Positions 25,706-33,649 of a stretch of DNA of 64,000 bases are shown here, in pieces (position 1 is the stretch's first letter; each line of letters starts with the position of its first letter). The notes beneath the pieces are model-generated. The model saw only the letters and a program-made list of their open reading frames with translations, was not told the origin of the DNA and searched no databases. The stretch covers positions 2,046,001-2,110,000 of the forward strand of contig NZ_CP129964.1 of NCBI RefSeq assembly GCF_030503675.1, in the 5' to 3' direction. The position numbers were made by a program, and so were the translations under genes. This DNA comes from Lutimonas zeaxanthinifaciens (GTDB lineage: Bacteria > Bacteroidota > Bacteroidia > Flavobacteriales > Flavobacteriaceae).

Positions 25706-26893
25706 TCAACTAATAACCCCTGAACCCAAAAGTTCATCATCCTGGTACCATGCAACAAACTGTCCTTCTGAAATGGCTGACTGGGGGTTTTCGAAGGACA
25801 CGTACATCCCTTCTTCAGCTTTGAAAAGAGAAGCTTTCTCAAGTGCCTGTCTGTATCGGATACGCGCCATAACTTTCATCTCTTCACCTTTCTTAAGCCT
25901 TAGATCTTCCCGGATCCAATGGATTTCATTTTCCCTTACGAACAATGCACTTCGGTAAAGACCTTTATGGTTTTTCCCCTCACCAGTATAGATAATGTTC
26001 TCTTTGACATCTGTATCAATGACAAATAGGGGCTCTACGGTCCCTCCAACGGCAAGGCCTTTTCGCTGACCTTTTGTGAAATAATGAGCACCCTGATGGC
26101 CTCCGACCTTTTTACCATCCTCAGGAGAATACACATATTTGGTACTTCTGAATTTCAAGGCTTCCTCTGGCACAAGCCCTTCAGGTTCATCAACATTATA
26201 GATTTCCGAATCATTCGGAATTTGAATAATATCTCCTTCTTTTGGTTTCAATTGCTGTTGCAAAAATTCAGGCAATCTGACTTTACCAATAAAACAAAGT
26301 CCTTGGGAGTCCTTCTTCTCTGCAGTGACAAGGCCAAGTTTTGAAGCTATTTCCCGAACCTCTGATTTGTTCAGTTCGCCAATCGGAAATAAGGCCTTTG
26401 CCAATTGATCCTGAGATAATTGACATAAAAAATAAGATTGATCCTTATTATTGTCCTTACCAGCAAGAAGACTGTAAACAGTCTTACCCTCGATTTGCTG
26501 CTCTGATTTTCTGCAATAATGGCCCGTTGCAACAAAATCGGCATTGAGGTCCATAGCTATATCCATAAACACGTCAAATTTTATCTCTCTGTTGCACAGC
26601 ACATCAGGATTAGGCGTACGCCCCATTTCGTATTCACGAAACATATAATCAACGATCCTCTCTTTGTACTGTTCACTCAAATCAACCACCTGAAAAGGTA
26701 TGCCAAGTTTTTCAGCTACAAGCATGGCATCATTACTATCCTCCAGCCAGGGGCATTCCTTGGATATGGTTACAGTGTCATCATGCCAGTTTTTCATAAA
26801 CAAGCCAATAACCTCATAACCTTGTTCTTTAAGAAGATAAGCTGCAACACTTGAATCCACACCTCCGGACAATCCGACAATTACTCTTTTCAT
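25706..26893 (-). CDS. mnmA: tRNA-specific 2-thiouridylase MnmA
   Basis: Thiolates U34 of Lys, Glu and Gln tRNAs. The 395-residue enzyme has the PP-loop [27 protein letters not shown] (first catalytic Cys), [27 protein letters not shown] (second catalytic Cys) and [19 protein letters not shown] box lies at 26914-26921. Length is normal. Confidence 0.96.
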   Translation of the reverse strand: MKRVIVGLSGGVDSSVAAYLLKEQGYEVIGLFMKNWHDDTVTISKECPWLEDSNDAMLVAEKLGIPFQVVDLSEQYKERIVDYMFREYEMGRTPNPDVLCNREIKFDVFMDIAMDLNADFVATGHYCRKSEQQIEGKTVYSLLAGKDNNKDQSYFLCQLSQDQLAKALFPIGELNKSEVREIASKLGLVTAEKKDSQGLCFIGKVRLPEFLQQQLKPKEGDIIQIPNDSEIYNVDEPEGLVPEEALKFRSTKYVYSPEDGKKVGGHQGAHYFTKGQRKGLAVGGTVEPLFVIDTDVKENIIYTGEGKNHKGLYRSALFVRENEIHWIREDLRLKKGEEMKVMARIRYRQALEKASLFKAEEGMYVSFENPQSAISEGQFVAWYQDDELLGSGVIS

Positions 26894-26913
26894 GCTTACT
26901 AAAATTGCGTCGG

Positions 26914-26921
26914 CAAAGATA
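26914..26921 (-). promoter_or_regulatory. Bacteroidota-type -7 box of mnmA
   Basis: Minus strand TATCTTTG, 21 bases before the mnmA ATG and just inside the tail of the upstream terminator. Confidence 0.5.
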
Positions 26922-26924
26922 CAA

Positions 26925-26962
26925 AAAACTAAAGCTTTTTTCTTACTATGAAAAAAGCTTAT
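26925..26962 (-). terminator. Rho-independent terminator after the YwqK-type gene
   Basis: An 11-bp perfect stem AAGCTTTTTTC / GAAAAAAGCTT (26932-26960, 7-base loop), followed on the minus strand by AG and six T. It separates the YwqK-type gene from mnmA. Confidence 0.8.
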
Positions 26963-26996
26963 TCTGAATTAAATGTAATGAATTTCTGAAGTCGAG

Positions 26997-27692
26997 TTAA
27001 TCTTCTTTCTTTTCTGGTTTTAAAGCCGGTTGCTCAGTACTGACTAATTCTCCATCCACATAATTTTCCCAAGTTCCGACTCTTAAATCATCTTTGAACG
27101 GGCCTTTTTTGATAAGGTCACCCGATTTTCTGCTGTAGAAAACAGCCATCCCGTTTAACTTACCATTGGCGTAGTTAAAATCCTGATATAAAAACCCTTT
27201 GATAGAGTATTTTTTATAATTCCCGTGCAAAAGTCCGTTTTTATACGCAGCGATTTCCGTTGGTTCTCCTGACAGGTAAAAAGTTTTATAGTCTCCCTCA
27301 AGTTTTCCGTTAACATAATTTTCCTCACTCATAATCGACTTCCCGTCAGGATGGTAAAACAACCATTTACCCTCTCTCAGTTTTCCTCTCATCATTCCCT
27401 CGCTCTCGAGAACTCCTTTCGGAGTATAAAAACTTACCTTGGCCAGATCACTTTTGGATTCAAACTCTTTGACAATTATGGGGAAATCAGAATTAGAGGC
27501 TGAATAATATTTGAATACGCCTACTTCTTTACCATGTTCAAAGGTTCCGGAATATCTAACCCGATTATTATTGTAGTATTTACGCCACAATCCATGTCTC
27601 TTACCTTCTTCATCCATCTGATTGATATCTTCCTGACCATAAAAGATGACAAATTGCAGAAAGCATATTAAAAATAGGCTAAGTTTCTTCAT
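26997..27692 (-). CDS. Exported YwqK/MORN-type repeat protein
   Basis: A 231-residue exported protein (signal LSLFLICFLQFVIFYGQ) made of about seven repeats of the form G-x(4)-G-x-W/Y-x(2)-Y-x(3)-G, for example GKRHGLWRKYYNNNRVRYSG, REGKWLFYHPDGK, LEGDYKTFYLSGE and RVGTWENYVDGE. Such proteins are annotated as toxin-antitoxin YwqK family antitoxins, but the name comes from one Bacillus case and no toxin gene is nearby. The ATG at 27692 (KKLSLF) is preferred over 27701. Function unknown. Confidence 0.82.
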   Translation of the reverse strand: MKKLSLFLICFLQFVIFYGQEDINQMDEEGKRHGLWRKYYNNNRVRYSGTFEHGKEVGVFKYYSASNSDFPIIVKEFESKSDLAKVSFYTPKGVLESEGMMRGKLREGKWLFYHPDGKSIMSEENYVNGKLEGDYKTFYLSGEPTEIAAYKNGLLHGNYKKYSIKGFLYQDFNYANGKLNGMAVFYSRKSGDLIKKGPFKDDLRVGTWENYVDGELVSTEQPALKPEKKED

Positions 27693-27859
27693 TAAAATCA
27701 TATTAGTATTTAGATAACTTAAAATAGAGTGAATTGTTGTTTAAATTCAGCAAATAAGAAGGTAAAAATAGAAATATTTTTTAATTTTAATGTTTACGAC
27801 CATTTTGACGGTATGTAGTTTCTAATCTGATGAATCAAAGTTTAGTACCACATTGAGAA

Positions 27860-28435
27860 ATGGCAAATAATAATTGTTCAATGGGCAATAAACAACTTAT
27901 CGGCATTTTAGAAGGTATTATCAACGCCAAAAGGATGTATCGTGATAAAGCTGCCTTGGCCATTTCTCAAAATCCTGCCTTGTTTCCTGAACTGATCGAT
28001 AAGTTATATGATGTGTCCGACCCGCTTCATATCAAAGCAGCCTGGGTACTCGAACTTGTCTCTCTTGAAAATATAAGCATTCTGGATAACTACATCAGTA
28101 AGTTTATTCAGGGATTCCCTAAATTGAGTAATGAGAGTGCATTGAGACCCGTTTCAAAAACATGTTTTTACTGGTGTTCTTATTATTTCTCAGAAAGATA
28201 TAAGGGGCCTGAATTGAATCAAAAGAATAAAGAAACTATTATTTCATGTAATTTTGACTGGCTCATTGAAGATCACAAAGTCGCAACTCAGGTTTTTGCA
28301 ATGGATACCTTGAATTTATGGTCAAAAGACGAAAACTGGATTGGACCTGAGCTAAAATCAATATTGGAAACGAGGACTGAATTGAGTTCTTCCGGGTATA
28401 AAGCACATGCCAGGAAATTGTTGAAAAATCTATAA
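27860..28435 (+). CDS. HEAT-like helical protein upstream of purB
   Basis: A 191-residue cytoplasmic protein of unknown function. It appears all-helical, with HEAT-like phrases LFPELIDKLYDVSDPLHIKAAWVLELV and DHKVATQVFAMDTLNLWSKD. It stands 61 bases before purB and homologues in this position are sometimes labelled adenylosuccinate lyase, but none of the lyase motifs is present. purB has its own promoter box. A partner role for purB or for nucleic acids is speculation. Confidence 0.75.
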   Translation: MANNNCSMGNKQLIGILEGIINAKRMYRDKAALAISQNPALFPELIDKLYDVSDPLHIKAAWVLELVSLENISILDNYISKFIQGFPKLSNESALRPVSKTCFYWCSYYFSERYKGPELNQKNKETIISCNFDWLIEDHKVATQVFAMDTLNLWSKDENWIGPELKSILETRTELSSSGYKAHARKLLKNL

Positions 28436-28464
28436 AAGAATGCCGCAGAAATTAGTTAAAGTCC

Positions 28465-28472
28465 TATTTTTG
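28465..28472 (+). promoter_or_regulatory. Bacteroidota-type -7 box of purB
   Basis: TATTTTTG, 24 bases before the purB ATG. No clear -33 element. Confidence 0.5.
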
Positions 28473-28496
28473 CAACTTACTAAAATTTGAAACTTT

Positions 28497-29840
28497 ATGA
28501 ATTTGACTACCTTAAATGCAATTTCTCCAATCGACGGCAGATACAGAAATAAAATAGATGAACTGGGGGCCTATTTTTCCGAGGAGGCATTGATCAAATA
28601 CAGGGTCAAAATTGAAATCGAATATTTTATCGCCTTATGTCAGATTCCTTTACCTCAGCTAGAAGATTTTGACTCAAAGGTTTTCAAGGATCTTAGAAAA
28701 ATCTATCAAGACTTTAGAACTGAAGACGCAATTAGGATCAAGGATATAGAAAGTGTAACCAATCACGATGTTAAGGCTGTTGAATATTTTATCAAAGAGA
28801 AATTTGACTTGCTAAAGTTGGAATCCTATAAAGAATTCATTCATTTTGGACTTACTTCTCAAGATATAAATAATACAGCGGTTCCTTTATCCTTAAAAGA
28901 TGCTTATGAAAATATTTATATGCCTGAAATCCTGAGGTTAATTGAGAAATTGAGTAGTCTTTCCCGAGAATGGTCCTCAGTATCGATGCTGGCCAAAACC
29001 CATGGACAACCTGCCTCTCCTACCCGTCTGGGAAAGGAAGTCCAGGTTTTTGTAGAAAGAATAAAACAACAGCTTAAATTGCTGAATGAAGTTCCTTTTG
29101 CAGCTAAATTTGGAGGTGCCACCGGTAACTTCAATGCCCATAAAGTGGCCTATCCTTCAAACGACTGGAAAGCATTTGGAACCCATTTTGTTCAAAATGT
29201 ACTTGGCCTGAGCCATTCCTTTCCAACCACGCAAATTGAACATTACGATCACCTGGCTGCATTTTTTGACGGACTTAAAAGAATCAATACCATTATCATA
29301 GACCTTGACCGTGACGTTTGGCAATATATTTCAATGAATTATTTCAAACAGAAGATCAAAAAAGGTGAAGTTGGTTCTTCTGCCATGCCTCATAAAGTGA
29401 ATCCAATTGATTTTGAAAATAGTGAAGGGAACCTTGGATTGGCCAATGCCTTATTCGAGCACTTATCCGCCAAGTTACCGATATCCAGGCTTCAACGTGA
29501 CCTGACGGATTCCACTGTGCTTAGGAATATTGGTGTTCCCCTTGGGCATACCATCATATCCATAAAATCAACCATGAAAGGCTTAGGGAAGCTTTTACTA
29601 AATCAAGAAGCATTTGACAAAGATCTTGAAGACAATTGGGCAGTTGCCGCCGAAGCAATTCAGACCATTTTAAGAAGAGAAGCCTATCCTGACCCCTATG
29701 AGGCCTTGAAGGGACTGACTCGAACCAATTCTAAAATTGATCAGAAATCTATTGCCGAATTTATTGATACCTTAGATGTCGAGGAGCATATAAAAGAGGA
29801 ATTAAAGGCCATAACTCCTCATAATTACACAGGAATTTAA
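28497..29840 (+). CDS. purB: Adenylosuccinate lyase
   Basis: Acts twice in purine synthesis, releasing fumarate from SAICAR and from adenylosuccinate. The 447-residue enzyme starts NAISPIDGRYRNK and has TNHDVKAVEYFI, HFGLTSQDINNTA, KTHGQPASPT and the superfamily signature GSSAMPHKVNPIDFEN. This is the E. coli-like PurB subtype. Length is normal. Confidence 0.97.
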   Translation: MNLTTLNAISPIDGRYRNKIDELGAYFSEEALIKYRVKIEIEYFIALCQIPLPQLEDFDSKVFKDLRKIYQDFRTEDAIRIKDIESVTNHDVKAVEYFIKEKFDLLKLESYKEFIHFGLTSQDINNTAVPLSLKDAYENIYMPEILRLIEKLSSLSREWSSVSMLAKTHGQPASPTRLGKEVQVFVERIKQQLKLLNEVPFAAKFGGATGNFNAHKVAYPSNDWKAFGTHFVQNVLGLSHSFPTTQIEHYDHLAAFFDGLKRINTIIIDLDRDVWQYISMNYFKQKIKKGEVGSSAMPHKVNPIDFENSEGNLGLANALFEHLSAKLPISRLQRDLTDSTVLRNIGVPLGHTIISIKSTMKGLGKLLLNQEAFDKDLEDNWAVAAEAIQTILRREAYPDPYEALKGLTRTNSKIDQKSIAEFIDTLDVEEHIKEELKAITPHNYTGI

Positions 29841-29852
29841 TTTTAAATAAGA

Positions 29853-30227
29853 ATGCGGAATACTTTTCTACTTTTGGTTTTATGTTTCTTCATATCATGT
29901 AATCAGGGTAAAAGACTTCGTGTTGATGATTTAAAATCGGGTCGTTTTAAAACAGTTTTGGAGGATGAGGAAACAGAATCGTTTGCTACCAGAAATGACT
30001 CGATTCAAATTGAAGAATACCAGAAACTCAAAGATACCTTTTACATTGAATGGATCGATCAGTTCGAATATGTATTGATCAAAACCAATCCAAAAACCTT
30101 ACTTGACAGCACCCCTTTCCATGTAAAGATCACGAGTATCAAAAAGGATGGATATGACTTTAACGCCTACTACAAGGGTTCAAATTTTAAGCAAAAAGGA
30201 AGGGCGTATAAGATTGATGTAGAATAA
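29853..30227 (+). CDS. Small lipoprotein after purB
   Basis: A 124-residue putative lipoprotein with signal and lipobox (LVLCFFISC) and a beta-rich soluble part (IEWIDQFEYVLIKTNPKTLLDS). It follows purB by 12 bases and precedes a TerC gene by 17. Homologues in flavobacteria are sometimes mislabelled as DNA topoisomerase IV; no topoisomerase feature is visible. Function unknown. Confidence 0.78.
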   Translation: MRNTFLLLVLCFFISCNQGKRLRVDDLKSGRFKTVLEDEETESFATRNDSIQIEEYQKLKDTFYIEWIDQFEYVLIKTNPKTLLDSTPFHVKITSIKKDGYDFNAYYKGSNFKQKGRAYKIDVE

Positions 30228-30244
30228 CTTAGATTCTAAAGCTT

Positions 30245-31021
30245 ATGGAAATTTTTACGCATATAGATACTTGGGTAGCTTTTTTTACCCTCACTTTTCT
30301 GGAAATCATTTTAGGAATAGATAATATTATCTTTATTTCATTAACCGCGGGTAAATTACCAAAACATCAAATTAGAAAGGCAACTAATATTGGTTTATTA
30401 CTCGCTATGGTTTTCAGGATTCTGTTGCTTATGGGAGTTTCCTACATCATTGCAATGAAAGATCCATTGTTTACAATAAATCTTTCCTGGTTTCAGGCAT
30501 CCGTATCCGGACAGAGTCTGATTTTACTCGGAGGTGGTTTTTTTCTCCTTTACAAAAGTACGCATGAAATTCATCAGAAGGTTGAAGGAATCGAACACAG
30601 TGCCACAAAAACAGATCAATTAAAATCTACTCTAACTTCGGTAATTATTCAGATTGTTGTTATTGACATCGTCTTTTCATTTGATTCAGTGCTTACCGCA
30701 GTGGGTATGACCAATGGTCTTGATGGGGCGCTGGTCGTTATGATTTCGGCTGTAATTGTTTCTATCATTATCATGATGATCTTTGCGGTTCCCGTTGGAA
30801 AATTTGTGAACCGGCACCCAACGGTTCAGATGCTGGCTCTTTCATTTTTAATTCTTATCGGATTTATGCTGGTAACTGAAAGTGCTCATCTTTCTCAGGC
30901 TGTGATCTTCAAACAGCACGTAGGTGCGATCCCAAAGGGCTACCTGTATTTTGCCATCGCATTTTCTCTGGGTGTTGAAGCGCTCAATATGAAGGTTCGA
31001 AAGAAACAGGTAAAAACATAA
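30245..31021 (+). CDS. TerC family integral membrane protein
   Basis: A 258-residue membrane protein with about seven helices and the conserved acidic membrane motifs EIILGIDNIIFISL and IDIVFSFDSVLTAVGMTNG. TerC/Alx/YkoY members export manganese or other metals and support metalation of exported proteins. It lies 17 bases after the small lipoprotein. The metal specificity here is unknown. Confidence 0.9.
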   Translation: MEIFTHIDTWVAFFTLTFLEIILGIDNIIFISLTAGKLPKHQIRKATNIGLLLAMVFRILLLMGVSYIIAMKDPLFTINLSWFQASVSGQSLILLGGGFFLLYKSTHEIHQKVEGIEHSATKTDQLKSTLTSVIIQIVVIDIVFSFDSVLTAVGMTNGLDGALVVMISAVIVSIIIMMIFAVPVGKFVNRHPTVQMLALSFLILIGFMLVTESAHLSQAVIFKQHVGAIPKGYLYFAIAFSLGVEALNMKVRKKQVKT

Positions 31022-31039
31022 ATAGCTCTATACATATTA

Positions 31040-31062
31040 GTTACATCTTCTAAAAATGTAAC
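31040..31062 (+). terminator. Weak hairpin after the TerC gene
   Basis: GTTACAT / ATGTAAC inverted repeat with a 9-base loop, 19 bases past the TerC stop. The T-run after it is interrupted, so termination is uncertain. Confidence 0.3.
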
Positions 31063-31139
31063 ATAGATTTTACTTTTATGGGGTAAATTCAAGTCATTAA
31101 TAAGATCCAGATACAAGATCATTACAACAAATTTCGGGT

Positions 31140-31170
31140 AGGTACTGTACCTTAAGTTACTTATATAAGT
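31140..31170. promoter_or_regulatory. Paired palindromes upstream of the RND efflux operon
   Basis: Two palindromes: AGGTACTGTACCT (31140-31152, odd centre) and ACTTATATAAGT (31159-31170, perfect 12 bp). The second covers the place where the -33 element should be for the -7 box at 31183. They look like operator half-sites for a dimeric repressor; no regulator gene is adjacent. Confidence 0.45.
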
Positions 31171-31182
31171 CTTGCTCAACTC

Positions 31183-31190
31183 TAATTTTG
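31183..31190 (+). promoter_or_regulatory. Bacteroidota-type -7 box of the efflux operon
   Basis: TAATTTTG, 23 bases before the TolC-family ATG at 31214. Confidence 0.55.
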
Positions 31191-31213
31191 CATGAAATTA
31201 ATTGATTTAATCC

Positions 31214-32545
31214 ATGTACAAAACAGAGTTAAAAAAATCGATACTGGCAAGTGTTTTCTCACTGATATTACTTGCTTCCTTTCAAAATGTCGAGGCACAG
31301 ACTTCCTCTTTGATCAGCCTGGAAGAAGTTAAGGCCAAAGCACTGGACAAAAACAAAAGTCTTAAGATTTCTCAACAGGATTATGCTTTTGCAAAAGCGC
31401 AATACGAAAGTTCAAGGGCTATACTGTTGCCGCAAATCAGATTGAGCAATACCAGCACTTTTACGAACAATCCGCTTAATGCCTTTGGATTCAAATTGCT
31501 TCAAAGAGATGTAAGTTCAGAAGATTTTGACCCGGATTTATTAAACAATCCCGGAGACGTTGAAAACTTCAATACGCGAATTGAATTGATGCAGCCCTTG
31601 ATCAATGTGGATGGATGGAAAGAAAGAAAAACAGCAAGCCTTAGCCTGCAGGCATCCGATCTTCAATCTCAAAGAACAGAGGAATTTATAGAACTGGAAG
31701 CCATAAAAACCTACATGCAACTTCAACTTGCCGTAAAATCGGTAGAGGTACTGGAACAGGCAAGGGTAACAGCCGGTGAAAACCGAATCTGGGCCAAGAA
31801 TAATCTCGTACAAGGTCTTATACAAAATGCCTCCTATCTGGATATGGAGGTAAGGGTATCCGAAATTGAGCACAAATTACAATTGGCGGATTCTCATTTG
31901 AAAAATGTCTCCGAATACCTGTCTTTTTTAATAGGGGAAGAGAATAAAGCCATACTAAGACCGACCGAAGAATTAGTCATAAATTCTCTGGATGAAGGAA
32001 GCGAATATGCCCTAAATATGGAAAGGAAAGATCTTCTTGCCATGCAATTTGCCGTTGAGGCCCAGGAGCAAATGTTTCAGTCGTCAAAAATGAAATTTAT
32101 CCCAAGAGCCAATGCGGTTGCCAATTACGAGTGGAACGACGCTTCTTTCATGGGATTTGGGGCAAACAATTACCTCGTAGGACTGCAACTTTCATGGGAT
32201 ATCTTCAGTGGATACAAAAACATTGGGAAAATCCATCAGGAGAAAGCCCAACTCGAAAAGGTCAATCTCGAAAAGGAAAAATATATCGAAGAAAGTGCGC
32301 TTGAAGTCAATAAAGCCGTCAGACAACTAAACGATGCAAAAAAACAGATCGAACTGTCCAGCCTCGCACTCGAACAGTCAAAGGAAGCTTACAGAATTAC
32401 CAATAACAGATTTAGAGAGGGGCTGGAAAAATCGAAGGATCTTCTCTATGCAGAAACCAAGTATCACGAAAAAGAACTCGAATATGCACAAGCCATATTC
32501 AACTTCAATTTTTCAAAAGTTTATCTCAAATACTTAACCCAATAA
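31214..32545 (+). CDS. TolC family outer membrane efflux channel
   Basis: A 443-residue outer membrane efflux protein with an N-terminal signal (FSLILLASFQNVEAQ) and two tandem outer-membrane-efflux halves of long coiled-coil helices, e.g. LEEVKAKALDKNKSLKISQQ, and VNKAVRQLNDAKKQIELSS with FREGLEKSKDLLYAE in the second half. It is the first gene of a tripartite pump operon: channel, adaptor (10 bases later), RND pump (7 bases later). Confidence 0.92.
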   Translation: MYKTELKKSILASVFSLILLASFQNVEAQTSSLISLEEVKAKALDKNKSLKISQQDYAFAKAQYESSRAILLPQIRLSNTSTFTNNPLNAFGFKLLQRDVSSEDFDPDLLNNPGDVENFNTRIELMQPLINVDGWKERKTASLSLQASDLQSQRTEEFIELEAIKTYMQLQLAVKSVEVLEQARVTAGENRIWAKNNLVQGLIQNASYLDMEVRVSEIEHKLQLADSHLKNVSEYLSFLIGEENKAILRPTEELVINSLDEGSEYALNMERKDLLAMQFAVEAQEQMFQSSKMKFIPRANAVANYEWNDASFMGFGANNYLVGLQLSWDIFSGYKNIGKIHQEKAQLEKVNLEKEKYIEESALEVNKAVRQLNDAKKQIELSSLALEQSKEAYRITNNRFREGLEKSKDLLYAETKYHEKELEYAQAIFNFNFSKVYLKYLTQ

Positions 32546-32554
32546 ATATCCGTC

Positions 32555-33643
32555 ATGAAACCAGAATTACAAAATTTTAAAATTATAGGACTTGTCTTGC
32601 TAACCGCAATTATTTCGTTTAGTTGTTCAGATTCAAAAGATCCGAATCAAGATGTTCAGGCTCCGGTAACAGTTCAAACAGAAAAATCCACTTCACCTGC
32701 TAAAGGCAATTTTTTTAATGCTAGTGGACAAATTGAAGCCGAAGAATTCGCAAGAATCAGCACAAGAGTCATGGGTTATGTAACAAGCGTATATGTCAAA
32801 GTAGGTCAACAAGTTCAGAAAGGACAGGCCTTGATAGACATCAACAACAGCGATGTTCAGGCAAAGAAGGCAGAGGCAGAATCAGGGGTTTTACAGGCAC
32901 AGGTTCGCTATCAGACCGCTGAGAAGGATTTAAAGCGTTTTGAAAATCTATACAATCAAAACAGCGCATCCGAAAAAGAGCTTGAAGAAATTAAAACTCA
33001 ATATGAGATCGCCAAAGCTCAGTTAGAAGGAGCCGTTAAGGTAAAGAATGAGGTTGAAGCTATGTTGTCCTACTCAAATATTAAAGCTCCATTTAGTGGT
33101 GTAATCACTTCTAAATCGGTTAAAAAGGGTGACTTGGCCAAACCCGGGTTCCCACTTCTGAATCTGGAAAAACCGGGTCGTTATATCGCTGCTGTCATGG
33201 TTCCCGAAAGTCAGATCCCTTACATAAAAGTTGACCGTAAGGTAAATGTATTGGTTAAATCGTCAGGGCAGAATATTGCTGGAATCGTAGATGAAGTGAG
33301 TACTTCTTCGTTCAATTCAGGAGGCCAGTATCTTGTCAAGTTAAAACTTGACACCGATAACAAAACTACATTATACAGCGGGATGTATGTGTCCGCATCC
33401 TTTGAAGGAGGCCAGGGAAAGAAGCAACCTATTCTTATACCAAATTCGGCGATAGTCCGTAAAGGAGACCTTCAAGGTATTTATACTGTTTCTTCTTCCG
33501 AGACAGCCATTTTACGCTGGTTAAAACTAGGCAAAAATTACGGTGATTCAACCGAGGTCTTATCCGGACTGACTTCAGGGGAAGAATATATTGTAAAATC
33601 CGAAGGTAAATTGTACAACGGGGCTAAGCTCAACATTAAATAG
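32555..33643 (+). CDS. RND efflux periplasmic adaptor lipoprotein
   Basis: A 362-residue membrane fusion protein with a lipobox (IISFSC). The barrel-sandwich halves are RVMGYVTSVYVKVGQQVQKG and NIKAPFSGVITSKSVKKGDL, separated by a coiled-coil hairpin (about 85-165). Beta-barrel and membrane-proximal domains follow. It bridges the RND pump to the TolC-family channel. Confidence 0.93.
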   Translation: MKPELQNFKIIGLVLLTAIISFSCSDSKDPNQDVQAPVTVQTEKSTSPAKGNFFNASGQIEAEEFARISTRVMGYVTSVYVKVGQQVQKGQALIDINNSDVQAKKAEAESGVLQAQVRYQTAEKDLKRFENLYNQNSASEKELEEIKTQYEIAKAQLEGAVKVKNEVEAMLSYSNIKAPFSGVITSKSVKKGDLAKPGFPLLNLEKPGRYIAAVMVPESQIPYIKVDRKVNVLVKSSGQNIAGIVDEVSTSSFNSGGQYLVKLKLDTDNKTTLYSGMYVSASFEGGQGKKQPILIPNSAIVRKGDLQGIYTVSSSETAILRWLKLGKNYGDSTEVLSGLTSGEEYIVKSEGKLYNGAKLNIK

Positions 33644-33649
33644 ACGAAC

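Noticed and set aside
26997-27692. Toxin-antitoxin system
   Set aside because: The YwqK label is only a family name; no toxin-sized partner gene is adjacent.
29853-30227. DNA topoisomerase IV fragment
   Set aside because: This name is used for some homologues, but the protein is a 124-residue lipoprotein with no topoisomerase motif.
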